Part shown: positions 24,816 through 33,711 of the stretch, piece after piece
Position numbering within the stretch: the first letter of the stretch is position 1
How the letters are laid out: every line of letters begins with the position of its first letter
Source: Fremontodendron californicum
Taxonomy: Eukaryota > Streptophyta > Magnoliopsida > Malvales > Malvaceae
Assembly (NCBI GenBank): GCA_030761205.1
Contig: JAULJL010000028.1
Location: 22,123,001-22,187,000, forward strand
DNA length: 64,000 bases
Reading direction: 5' to 3'
Made by a program: the position numbers and the translations under genes
Notes under the pieces: model-generated
What the model saw: the letters and a program-made list of their open reading frames with translations, nothing else
The model's database searches: none
Told to the model about the DNA's origin: nothing

Positions 24816-26889
24816 AGATTGTTGCTAGTCCCTAGCAACGACTCAATAAAAATAACATAAGAAATTCTAATCTAATCCACTTTCGTAGGAAATCACGGTG
24901 GCACTTAGCATGTGACACAAGCCTTTAAACCCCTAGGTGTCCCTAGTGGACGAGTTTAGTCTCGTGAGGGTTTACTAGAACGATACCCACAAACATTGAA
25001 AAACTAAAATATAAATAAACTACATATACTAAAAATATTTACTCCTAATCCTTTCAATACAAATTAGAGACAATCTTTGAACAAGTCTTATAAACTAATC
25101 AATAGCTTAAAGAATTTCACAAAAAATCATGCTTGAATGTAAATTGTTTGAGTTAAGCCAATATTAACATAACATATTTCAATCAAAATAGTGCATATTC
25201 AAACTTAATCTCAACTTCTCACATGGGATACTCTCATGATTTTCACTCTTTAAAGTAGTGGTAAAGTGTTTACACTCAATCAATCTCATGAAAATAGTTC
25301 TACCATATGCTTGCTTGTCCACCTATTCTCCACTAAAAGATCATACAACTTCATGAATCAAGAGGTCTTTAATCAAGGTTGTAATGGGGCCAAAGGGTTT
25401 GTAATGTGGTTGAAGAACAAAAGGATAAAGATATCACAAAGGTTCCAAAGAGTTCATAAAGTTTAGAGACATAAAAAGATCATACAAAGAAACTTCTCAA
25501 AACTCTTTACAAGTACATAGTCACCTAGGCCGGATATTCATGTTGGGCCTTTTCTTCATTCTAAACAACTTTGTAACATCTTTTTCTTTTTCCACAAATT
25601 CAAGAGATGATTCATATTTTTTTTTTTTACATAGGAATGTATTTGCCCGTATTCCATTTCTTTTTCTCTTGACTTTTCTTTTCTTTTCCCCCCACACTTA
25701 TTTCTTGTTTCTAACCCAAATTTTTAACTAAAAATATCACTTGTTTTTTTTTCAATATGTCTCAAAATATATAATCCATCTTTAGAACAAGGGTAAGGAT
25801 ATAAGTATATTTAGGCTAGGTGTAAGTTGTGGTTACCAATAAAACATCATATTTAATGTAGGCTCAAATTGGCTCACTAGTGGGGATATTCTCTTAGAAC
25901 ATTAATAATGGATGGCTGTTTGGCTCTGGTTATAATCCTAATGCCTCTATCATATTCATGTTGTCACATGTATCAATATAGTCTCAAACGGTTTAAAGCA
26001 AGTTCTAGAGAATCATGTAATCATAAGAGCACTCAAGAAAGAAATTAAATTGATATGTATAATGCATCAATCATATAGGCTCAAAAACTCACAAGGATGA
26101 TTATACAAGTCAATATCAAGTCTAAACATGCTTCTTTCTCAATCAACATATCATATTAACATTGGCTCATAAAAAATGATATCAAGCTCAATTCTCATGA
26201 AAATCTTCTCACTAATAAATCTGTTTTAGACTTATGCAATTCATATCTCATCATTGTATTAAAAATGAACTAAAACACACTAAAAAAATAATAATAATAA
26301 TAAAGACTCATAAAAAAAATAGTAGACAAAAATAAAAGAAATCCTAAATCATTCCCCCCACACTTAATTCTTACATTGTCCTCAATGTAAGTCTATTAAC
26401 CCAAATGAAAGAATCATGTGTAAGAGAAAAGAACTAATAACATAAGAATAGGAACAACTAAGACTCAAAACAAAACAAACTCATGCAACCTAAATAATCT
26501 TAAAATACTAAACAAAAATTAATAAGTAAACATAAAAAGATTAAAATCAAACTGACAAGGTATGTCTCAAGTCTCCCTTACTCAGACCTTGTTCAGAATG
26601 AATACTTCTAAATTGCTTAAAACACAACAAACTTTTTTTTTTTTGAAAAGAAGAAATCAAACTGACAATGTATGTCTCAAGTCTCCCTTACTCAGACCTT
26701 GTTCAGAATGAATACTTCTTAATTTTTTTTTTTTTTTTAAATTAGCAAAATATGTCCCTTACCCCCCTACTAAAATATGACATTGTCCCCAATGTCAAAT
26801 TTTAAAGGTAGAATTTAGGAGATATTACCTGCAGAGGTTGCTAACCACTTATTATAACTGAGACACAACAAGCAAAATGTTAGATAATG
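24816..26889 (-). other. Retrotransposon interior without recognised gene
   Basis: AT-rich, with no long ORF. On the minus strand at about 26396-26353 it has the ACATTGAGGACAATGT box followed by a GTGGGGGG run that is common in Athila/Tat-type elements, and a related box at about 26803-26757. A roughly 74-bp segment starting TCAAACTGACAA is present twice, at about 26547-26618 and 26651-26722. Confidence 0.6.
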
Positions 26890-27537
26890 TCACAAAGACA
26901 AAGTGCAATCCACTCCTTGCTCGTCCATATCTCTTTTTCTTTTTCCGAGCATTTGCGAAACAACCGTAGCAGATAAACACTCATAAGCTTGGAGCTTTTT
27001 GAGTAAATCTTCAATGGTTGTAGCAGAAATTATGGTTCTCCTTGCCTCTGAAAACATGAATCCATTATCCACAGCATTATCTAAATATGAAAGCAAATTA
27101 TTAAAATAACCATTAATATTAAGCAAACCAATGGGTTTCTTATTTGTGACCAAAGATGACCAAGAAGCCACGCAAGCTATTTCTTCCAATGTACCCAGAC
27201 CTCCTGGTAAAGCAATGAATGCATCGGCAGAATGGAACATGATTGTTATCCATTCAGGGATACTCCAGACTTGTATTTCCTTACCCACGGTAGGTCCACA
27301 AAAATCTGTGAATAGTTTTGGCACGACTCCTAGAACTGGACTTCCTCCGGCGTGTGCTGTTGTAGCGACTGCTCCCATTAAACCCGTACTACCGCCTCCA
27401 TAAATCAACTGGATCTTTTGTTGGGCAAGTATTACTCCAACTCTTATGGCTTCATCAGCGAATATGTTATTTTTCCCTGGATAAGCACCTCCAAAGACAC
27501 AAATTTTTTTAATGCGTTGGGACGAAGTACTTTCCAT
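26890..27537 (-). CDS. LOG-like cytokinin riboside 5'-monophosphate phosphoribohydrolase, intronless, inside the retrotransposon
   Basis: A 215-residue intact ORF of the LOG/TIGR00730 Rossmann family. LOG enzymes release free cytokinin bases from their nucleotides in the cytosol. Seen here: ICVFGGAYPGK at 12-22, the glycine-rich IYGGGSTGLMG at 45-55, VLGVVPK at 68-74, the family signature PGGLGTLEE at 111-119, and KPIGLLNINGYFNNLLSYLD around 134-153. The segment before the signature, where plant LOGs have a MHxRK motif with a catalytic Arg, reads IPEWITIMFHS and lacks that Arg, so activity is uncertain. The tail has a basic KRKR (199-202). Plant LOG genes normally have several introns. This one has none, lies on the sense strand of the LTR element, and is preceded by a 123-bp tandem duplication. 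It is probably captured through an RNA intermediate. It could also be a divergent LOG-family protein with another substrate. Confidence 0.85.
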   Translation of the reverse strand: MESTSSQRIKKICVFGGAYPGKNNIFADEAIRVGVILAQQKIQLIYGGGSTGLMGAVATTAHAGGSPVLGVVPKLFTDFCGPTVGKEIQVWSIPEWITIMFHSADAFIALPGGLGTLEEIACVASWSSLVTNKKPIGLLNINGYFNNLLSYLDNAVDNGFMFSEARRTIISATTIEDLLKKLQAYECLSATVVSQMLGKRKRDMDEQGVDCTLSL

Positions 27538-27621
27538 TTTTTTTTTCTTTTTTTTTTCGAGTGCCTGAAAGAGAATGAGTACATGGTGTAATATATAGAG
27601 GACTGAGTAGTGAATCAGACA

Positions 27622-27867
27622 AGAGTAATAATGTCGCCGAAAGTGTATCTGACCTGTCAGAAGAAAATGTTAACCTAACAAAAGATTTTTGCATGATTTC
27701 TGGGAGAAAATTAAAAAGAGAAGAAAAATCAACCGTAAAAGTCAAGAGTAATAATGTCGCCGAAAGTGTATTTGACCTGTCAGAAGAAAATGTTAACCTA
27801 ACAAAAGATTTTTGCGTGATTTCAGGAAGAAAATCAAAAAGAGAAGAAAAATCAACCGTAAAAGACA
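27622..27867 (-). repeat. 123-bp tandem duplication upstream of the LOG-like start
   Basis: Two adjacent copies beginning AGAGTAATAATGTCGCCG, at 27622-27744 and 27745-27867, differ at only a few positions. They end about 85 bp upstream of the LOG-like ATG on the minus strand. The period is a multiple of three, so one frame stays open through both copies, but the text shows no protein character. Confidence 0.9.
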
Positions 27868-28030
27868 AATAAAAAAACCGAGAATAATTACACAAATCGA
27901 ACAACACGTAAATTAAACCGAAATAAATTTATTGCAAATCAAACCGAAAGCTGAGAAGTTATTTATTGTAGTTGTGATTGTGGCTCACATCTTCCTCTGG
28001 TTTTACGTCCAGAAATGGCTTAAACGCCTT

Positions 28031-28471
28031 CTATGAGTCGAGGATATGCTTCCCATCCAGTTTTCTTACAAGCTGGCAAACAGGGTCTTTTAACATCAGA
28101 TTCCCAAGATGTTGCCATTCCCTTTGGAATTGCGGCCATAAATCAAGAATTTCTCTTTGTACGTCTCCACTAGGATGCGTCTCAAGAGAAAGTTGGATAT
28201 TACCCAAATTCTCCTTACTCAGTCCATCCTTAATGAATTCAATTTTATCATCTCGATTAAAGGACGGAATCCCAATAGAACGACATTTACCGTTACACGT
28301 CCATCGTGCACATTTGTGGCAATTTGAACTCATGCGCTTTGCTCGTCGCTTCTTTGCAAAAGTGCTTCTACCTGTACCTGGTAAATGCAAAACAGGAAGA
28401 TATTCATCTTCACGTACCTTGGCTTCAATTATCCAACGTATGTCTCCAGGAATCCCTTTGTGCATAAGCAT
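28031..28471 (-). pseudogene. ORF resembling Betaflexiviridae Cys-rich nucleic-acid-binding proteins, inside the retrotransposon
   Basis: A 146-residue open frame. Its middle has a basic block (GRSTFAKKRRAKR), then four cysteines spaced C-X2-C-X4-C-X3-C, then IEFIKDG. This order (basic arm, compact zinc finger, FI/V-x-x-G) is that of the small 3'-proximal proteins of vitiviruses and carlaviruses, several of which bind nucleic acid and weaken RNA silencing. The similarity is recognised by eye, not by search. The frame probably once began upstream, because an in-frame ATG at 28567 is separated from the rest by a TAG at 28541-28543. The C-terminal 60 residues are unfamiliar. It lies between the gag-like and LOG-like ORFs in the same direction. 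It may be a captured viral remnant or a coincidental basic zinc-binding ORF. No function is claimed. Confidence 0.5.
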
Positions 28472-28571
28472 TCTTAATCTTTCAAATCGAACTTGGTAAA
28501 GCTTCAGTAAAATATTTCGAGGAAAAGGAGGAAATCGTTTCTACAATCTTGTGAGAATATCATCCATCCTG

Positions 28572-29060
28572 AAAAAAAAATGAAAAAAAATTGAAAGAGA
28601 AATTGGAAGAGAAATTTATATACAATATCAGTTTTGTGGGTAGCTGATGGAACCGATTTAAATAATCACGGAGTACCGTTATCCGCCATTTAACCGGGGT
28701 TAAAAAAAATAAAAATTATATTTACATCTAGTTATTTTCAAAACAAGGATCAGAAAGAAAAACAGCATAAAAAAAAACTAAAAAACAAAATCCTAAATGC
28801 TTCCCCCCACACATAATTCTTACATTGTCATTAATGTAATGCTATTAACCCAAATGAAAGAATCATGTGTAAGTGAAAAGAACTATTAAACAAAATAAAC
28901 TTATGCAGCCTAAATGAACTTAAAAACACTAAACACAATTAACAAAGAAACATAAGAAAAAGATAAAGAAAAAGAGAGCAAATCTGAGGATGGCAGTTTG
29001 GCAATGCTTTCACTAATTAGGCTGCCTCCCCCAATTAGCACTTGATTGATTGTTTTCAGT
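28572..29060 (-). other. Retrotransposon spacer with a duplicated box
   Basis: No gene seen. At about 28880-28800 it repeats, with small changes, the segment at about 26430-26353: the opposed ACATT/AATGT box plus a GTGGGGG run and the following TTTCATTTGGGTTAATAG-type flank. This suggests that an internal part of the element was duplicated when cargo was acquired. Confidence 0.6.
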
Positions 29061-29993
29061 CTAGCCAATTCCCCTTCTTGGCATTTTAGGATCTTTTGGC
29101 TTAGACATGAAACTTCTCGGATTTTTGCATTTTGGAGGAAGTTTTCTTTGCAAAACAGCCAATGCATTCTCCCCCACACGTATTATTTCATCATTCTTGG
29201 TGGGGTATAGCTCTTTGAGGAATTGTGCATATCTTGGTACTTGTCGAATGACATCCACAAACAAACTGTTTAAGGTTTCCAGCGTGTCTTGTTCATGTTC
29301 ATCCTCCTTGAACTTTGCGAATCTACTAGGAAAAGGTGGATAAGAAACATTAGTAAAAATTGGAATCTCAAACGTTACCTCAGGTGCCGAAATACAAAGA
29401 TCATTGGCTTCATTATCCTCAAGAATAGAATTCATCTCTAATTTTGTCTCATCCTCATCTTGTTCCTCATTCCTCAAGGTCACAATAGTAGCATTCTCCT
29501 TTAGGTTAATCATCGTTTGGGCAGGGAGTTCTTCAGATCTTTGTGCTACCCATACCACCATACTACTAGCCAATTGGCTCATTTGCTTTTCCAAACTCTG
29601 GATGCTTGCCCTTGTTTCCTGTTGAAATTGCAAAGTATTAGTAACAAGAGAATCGACAAGATCTTCTAAAGAAGTACCTGAGTTTTGAGTCATATGTGGT
29701 GGTTGAAGAAGATCTGGTTCTTGAGACCATGATTGATTGAAGCTAGATGGATGAGTGTAATTGGCATAAGGATCTACTTCTTGGTAATTTTCTGAGTAGC
29801 CATAATTAGTATGATCCCACCATCCCTCATGGTAAGTGTTTGAGTAATGATCAAACTGTTGGTCTTGGAACACTTGATGGCCTTGACATCCTCCCATGGC
29901 CAATTGTTGAACTGGGGAGGTGAGCTTGGCTTGTTGATTCTCCATGTTCATGTATGCCACCAACTCTTCAATTGTTAGATTGCTCAATTCCAT
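29061..29993 (-). CDS. Retrotransposon gag-like ORF, 310 aa, truncated
   Basis: It starts 150 bases inside the 5' LTR, just past the tRNA-Asp primer site. The N-terminal half is Gln/Ser/Tyr-rich with MELSNLTIEELVAYM at the start. A predicted coiled stretch (RASIQSLEKQMSQLASSM) follows at about 130-150, then an acidic linker. The C-terminus has YAQFLKELYPTKNDE and AVLQRKLPPKCKNP, matching the region between gag and protease in plant Athila/Tat-type Ty3 elements. The main capsid domain, the CCHC knuckle and all of pol are absent, so it is a shortened gag-pol remnant, still open. Confidence 0.8.
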   Translation of the reverse strand: MELSNLTIEELVAYMNMENQQAKLTSPVQQLAMGGCQGHQVFQDQQFDHYSNTYHEGWWDHTNYGYSENYQEVDPYANYTHPSSFNQSWSQEPDLLQPPHMTQNSGTSLEDLVDSLVTNTLQFQQETRASIQSLEKQMSQLASSMVVWVAQRSEELPAQTMINLKENATIVTLRNEEQDEDETKLEMNSILEDNEANDLCISAPEVTFEIPIFTNVSYPPFPSRFAKFKEDEHEQDTLETLNSLFVDVIRQVPRYAQFLKELYPTKNDEIIRVGENALAVLQRKLPPKCKNPRSFMSKPKDPKMPRRGIG

Positions 29994-30118
29994 CGTTTTT
30001 TTTATTTTTTTATTTTTTTTTCAAAATTTGATAAGAAAAACTTGTATGTACAAGAAAATAGAACTAATTAGAACTGAAAATAAGAATAAACCAAGTAACA
30101 AATAAACTAAAGAAACAA

Positions 30119-30136
30119 TCCCCGGCAACGGCGCCA
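30119..30136 (-). promoter_or_regulatory. Primer-binding site for tRNA-Asp
   Basis: On the minus strand TGGCGCCGTTGCCGGGGA, six bases inside the 5' LTR, is complementary over 18 bases to the 3' end of plant tRNA-Asp(GUC). It fixes the direction of the retrotransposon as right to left. Confidence 0.92.
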
Positions 30137-30142
30137 AAAATT

Positions 30143-32019
30143 TGATGCACCCAAAAGAGTGTATCTTATTTAACCTTGCATTAAAAAGATAAATTGTAAG
30201 TATAGTAGTTAGCAAGGGTCGAGTCCTCAGGGATTGGGTTTTAGTTTATAAGTTAATAGTTTAAAACTTAAATTCAAGAACAATAAAAGAAAAGGGGTTT
30301 TTGAAGCCAGATTTAAACTAAAGTAAATAATAAGAATAAGATGCAAGGCGGTATAACCAGCCAATAAAAATATATATACTAAATTAGGCGGTATAACCAG
30401 CCAATATATATACTAAATTAGGCGGTATAACCAGCCAATAAAAATAAAACAAAGTTAATATACAAATTAGGCGGTATAACCAGCCAATAAACATAAATAT
30501 ACTTTTAAAAATAAGCAAACTAGAAAAGTAAGAAAACAAGTAAGTAAGAAGAATCAAATATGAAAAATATGGTTAAGGTTTCATTCTCCACCACTAGACA
30601 TCATTAAGAATCAATTTCAGATCTATCAATATCAACCAACTATCAAAGTTAACAACCGTAGATAACAACAAGCTCTGTTATCCCAATCTTTCCTTAGTTT
30701 GTCGTTAAATAGAACAAGCTCTCTATTTAATCTCTAACCATTAAACAACCTAGAATAAGCTCTCTAAATTCAATTTAATGGCAGCTTTATGATGAGAAAG
30801 ATAGGTTGATCTAAGCAACAAACACATAAGCTCGGATTGTTCAACTTAGGTTATGTTCCACTTTGCAATTATTGAAAACTTGACCATAATCATTAATCAC
30901 AAATTGCCACTTATGAATAGGAAATCAAGACAATTACACGGATCAAGACTCCTAAACTAGCAATAGATAATTATCAAGATCTATCTAGTTGTACACCTAA
31001 ATAAATCAAGACAACATCATGAACAATTCTTGTAGAAGAACATAAGCAACTTTGATAGAAAATTAATGATAGATAGAATCTAAAAATCAATCACAAAACA
31101 TGTCTAGGGCTTTGAAATCACCCTTAACCAAATAGAAGTTTAGCCTAGCATAGGCATTATAAACATAAAATTAAATAGAATCTAAGAAGAAAATAAAAGA
31201 AAGAAAGAAGAAGAAGAAGAATATTAATTATCCAACCTCTTGCTCTTTCTAAAGAAAAAGAAAACTAGAGAAAAGAAAGAAGAAGAAAACTTAGAGAATT
31301 TTATTACAATGGCTAATATCCTACCTATGTACAATATGATCCTCTACAATCATCCAAGGCCCTCTATTTATACACATTTTGGAGGGCTAAATGACAAGAG
31401 ACAAGCTTTACAAATTTCAAAGGTAGGTATAATAGGTGGGTGCATTTTTCTAACAATTTTCGTCATATTGTATGACAATTCTGATCAGCCAGCTTGATGG
31501 TCGATTTTGTCAATATTGAAGGCCTGATCTGATCACATGGTCTTCTAGAAAAATGTTCCCCTATCAGTTACTGATCCATAGCCGTTGGAATCAGCTCATT
31601 TTCTGATGTGGATAAGAAGATATGGGCAAAATACGAAAACAGGTCAGCACAGACGTCATTGCACATCAGCCAACTTGATGGTCGATTTCGCTAGGGAAAA
31701 CGACTCCGTTTCAAGAAGTGTAAAACATGAAAAAGATAGATATGCCTCTTAGCTTTGCACGGCTACAAATTTCAGCCTTATTGCTTCAGTGAAACTCGAG
31801 ATATAGCTGATATGGAAAAAGGTGTCGGAACTGGAACTGAACTGGATTTGCCCTTAATTCTAGTAATCTGAAATCACTCAAAGAAACTTGTGAAAAACAC
31901 CAAATTACATAAAAATATAAAAGATCATAAACACAATTAGACTAAACAATAATAACTCGTATTTGACACAAAACAATAATAAAACATAACTAAAAACTAT
32001 ATAATTATACGAGTTATCA
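30143..32019 (-). repeat. 5' LTR (upstream in transcription)
   Basis: About 1877 bp and nearly identical to 22927-24802. It carries the promoter of the element, with a TATAAATAGA box on the minus strand at 31372-31363. The four GGCGGTATAACCAGC repeats lie at about 30347-30485. Confidence 0.95.
31363..31372 (-). promoter_or_regulatory. TATA box in the 5' LTR
   Basis: TATAAATAGA on the minus strand followed by a G-rich start region, placed mid-LTR as expected for the U3/R border. Confidence 0.6.
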
Positions 32020-32024
32020 CTGCA
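32020..32024. repeat. Right target-site duplication of the LTR retrotransposon
   Basis: CTGCA, identical to 22922-22926. Confidence 0.9.
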
Positions 32025-33459
32025 TTCGACACATTGCAGCGAACTTTATGAAAAAGTTTAACAATAAGGAATTGCGTCGACAAATTGTTAACATGGGTAT
32101 GGAATCAAATCATAGTTATTTTATCTCTTATATTTCGTTTAGCATATAAAATAATACTGAAATTCACAAGTTTTTTGTTTTAAAATTTATTAGGATACGA
32201 GTTGAGGCGACCGAATTTTCATTTCATGTATGACAATCTTCGTGGAGAAAATGCAGAGGCGGCTAATTGGCTTGATAGGATCCCCAAAAAGAAGTGGGCG
32301 CAGTCATATGATCAAGGAAGACGTTATGGCCATATGACAACCAACCTAGCTGAATCTATCAATTCGATGTTGAAGGGAACGCGTCATCTTCCCATTACTG
32401 CTTTAGTGCAATCAACATATTATAGGTTGGCTGCACTTTTTGTTAAGATGGGGAATAAGCAAATTGCCATGATGGAGGGAGGGCACACATATTGTGAAAC
32501 AGTCACACAGGCTATGCAATAAAATCGCAGGAAAGCTAACTCCCACATTGTTCGTAATTTTACGCGAGCAAATCAATCTTTTCTGGTTGAAGAGTTAGTT
32601 GATCCACAAGAGGGTGTTTCTGCAATGAAGTACAAAGTCAACCTTAGTGACATGTGGTGTGATTGTTGAAAGTTTCAAGCACAAAGGTTCCCTTGTTCAC
32701 ATGTAGTTGCTGCATGTGCACATGTCCATGTAGATTGCATGCAATATGTGGACAAAGTCTATAGACTGGAAACTATATTGAATGTTTATAGACATGAGTT
32801 CGAAGCTGTTGGAAATGAAGGTTACTGGCCTCAATATGATGGTCCAGAAGTGTGTCCCAATCAAGAAATGCGGAGAAATCCACATGGTCGGCCAAAATCA
32901 AGTCGTATTCGTAATGAAATGGACCTCAGGGAGAAAGGCCAACCAAAACGTTGTGGATTATGCAGAAATGAAGGTCATAACCGTCGAAATTGTCCGCATC
33001 GATCTGGCACATTGGGGGAGACTTCGCATCAACATTAAATGAATTACATGTTTTTGTCAACTTATCATGTACTTTGGATTATTATTTTACATATAAGGGA
33101 AAATGTAATGCAAGTTTTTTTGTTTTTTTTTTGTTTTTTGTTTTTATCTAATACAAATCAATTAACAAAATTTACAAAAATTTGTTCATAAATTTTAAAT
33201 AATAAAATATACCTTACGAATTTTTTTTTTTTTAAATTATAAAAAAATATTTTAATTTAATTTATAATTTTTAAAATTAAAAAACAAAACTTACAAATTT
33301 TTAAAATTAAAACAAAACTTACAAATAAAATTTTTGATATACAAATTTAAGAAGAAATATTATTTTGTTTTTTTAATTTTTATAAGAAAAAAAATTTTCC
33401 ATATTTAAATTTAATAAGAAATTTAATTTAATTTATAATTTTTAAAATTAAAAAATAAA

Positions 33460-33711
33460 ATTTACAAATTAAAAAATAAATTTAAAATCTATTTATTAAT
33501 TAAAAAAAATTTATACATGAAGGGAAATCGCCACCCCCATGACGATTTCCCTTGGTATTTTTAGCCAAAATGTGTTTTTTTACGCTGGGAAATCGCCATG
33601 GGGGTGGCGATTTCCCAGTTAGTGTTAAAACAAGCGGATTTTGGGAAATAATCTGAAATGAACGATATTTTGGGAATTATTTTTTTTTGGCTATATTTGA
33701 ATAAAAAAACC
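33460..33711 (-). repeat. Right terminal inverted repeat of MULE 1
   Basis: Reverse complement of the left end. Hairpin modules lie at 33522-33551 and 33587-33616. It is followed by the second ACAAAACTTG at 33712-33721. Confidence 0.85.

Larger units (their letters stand above)
22927..32019 (-). mobile_element. Non-autonomous Ty3-like LTR retrotransposon with captured cargo genes
   Basis: Two near-identical LTRs of about 1.88 kb (22927-24802 and 30143-32019) flank a 5.3-kb interior. The ends are TG...CA and the 5-bp target duplication is perfect. On the minus strand a primer-binding site complementary to tRNA-Asp lies six bases inside the 30143-32019 LTR, so transcription runs right to left. 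The interior holds, in that order, a gag-like ORF (29993-29061), an ORF resembling betaflexivirus nucleic-acid-binding proteins (28471-28031), a LOG-like gene (27537-26890) and a polypurine tract at 24803-24815. I find no protease, reverse transcriptase, RNase H or integrase. It is a large retrotransposon derivative that would need pol in trans. By eye about eight differences separate the LTRs, so it inserted recently, into the MULE transposase gene. Confidence 0.93.
21207..33038 (+). pseudogene. MURA-type MULE transposase, interrupted by a retrotransposon and with two in-frame stops
   Basis: The first part runs 21207-22926; the ATG at 21207 (MSNRVIALVYYNG) fits the family better than the in-frame one at 21000. 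The gene continues at 32025, has a 97-bp GT-AG intron at 32097-32193, and ends at 33038. Order: an acidic N-terminal part, the MuDR N-terminal zinc-binding region (about 22030-22300), and the DDE core with Asp in VQIDGTFLYG, Asp in LMSDRHEAIKAA and Glu in TTNLAESINSML. Then come a SWIM-type finger (CDC, then PCSHVVAACAH) and a CCHC knuckle (CGLCRNEGHNRRNC). The breaks are the LTR retrotransposon at 22,927-32,019 (target duplication CTGCA), TAA at 32520-32522, and TGA at 32667-32669 inside the SWIM finger. Protein text is otherwise conserved, so the copy decayed recently. It cuts and pastes MULE ends when intact. Confidence 0.93.
19152..33711 (+). mobile_element. MULE 1: Mutator-like element, about 14.6 kb including a nested LTR retrotransposon
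   Basis: Both ends start GGTTTTTTTATTCAAATATA when read inward and stay alike for several hundred bases, as long terminal inverted repeats. The element is bounded by a perfect 10-bp direct repeat. Inside are, in order, the left TIR with two hairpin modules, an AT-rich zone, ten 97-bp tandem repeats, the transposase gene (interrupted by the retrotransposon at 22,927-32,019), a further AT-rich zone, and the right TIR with two hairpin modules. Without the nested insertion it is about 5.5 kb, a usual size for an autonomous plant MULE. The transposase has two in-frame stops, so this copy is no longer autonomous. Confidence 0.93.

Noticed and set aside
27509..27907. 132-codon minus-strand ORF
   Set aside because: It consists of the 123-bp tandem duplication read through and overlaps the LOG-like start; no family text.
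30119..30136. tRNA-Asp-like sequence as a tRNA gene
   Set aside because: Only the last 18 bases are present, placed as a retrotransposon primer-binding site.
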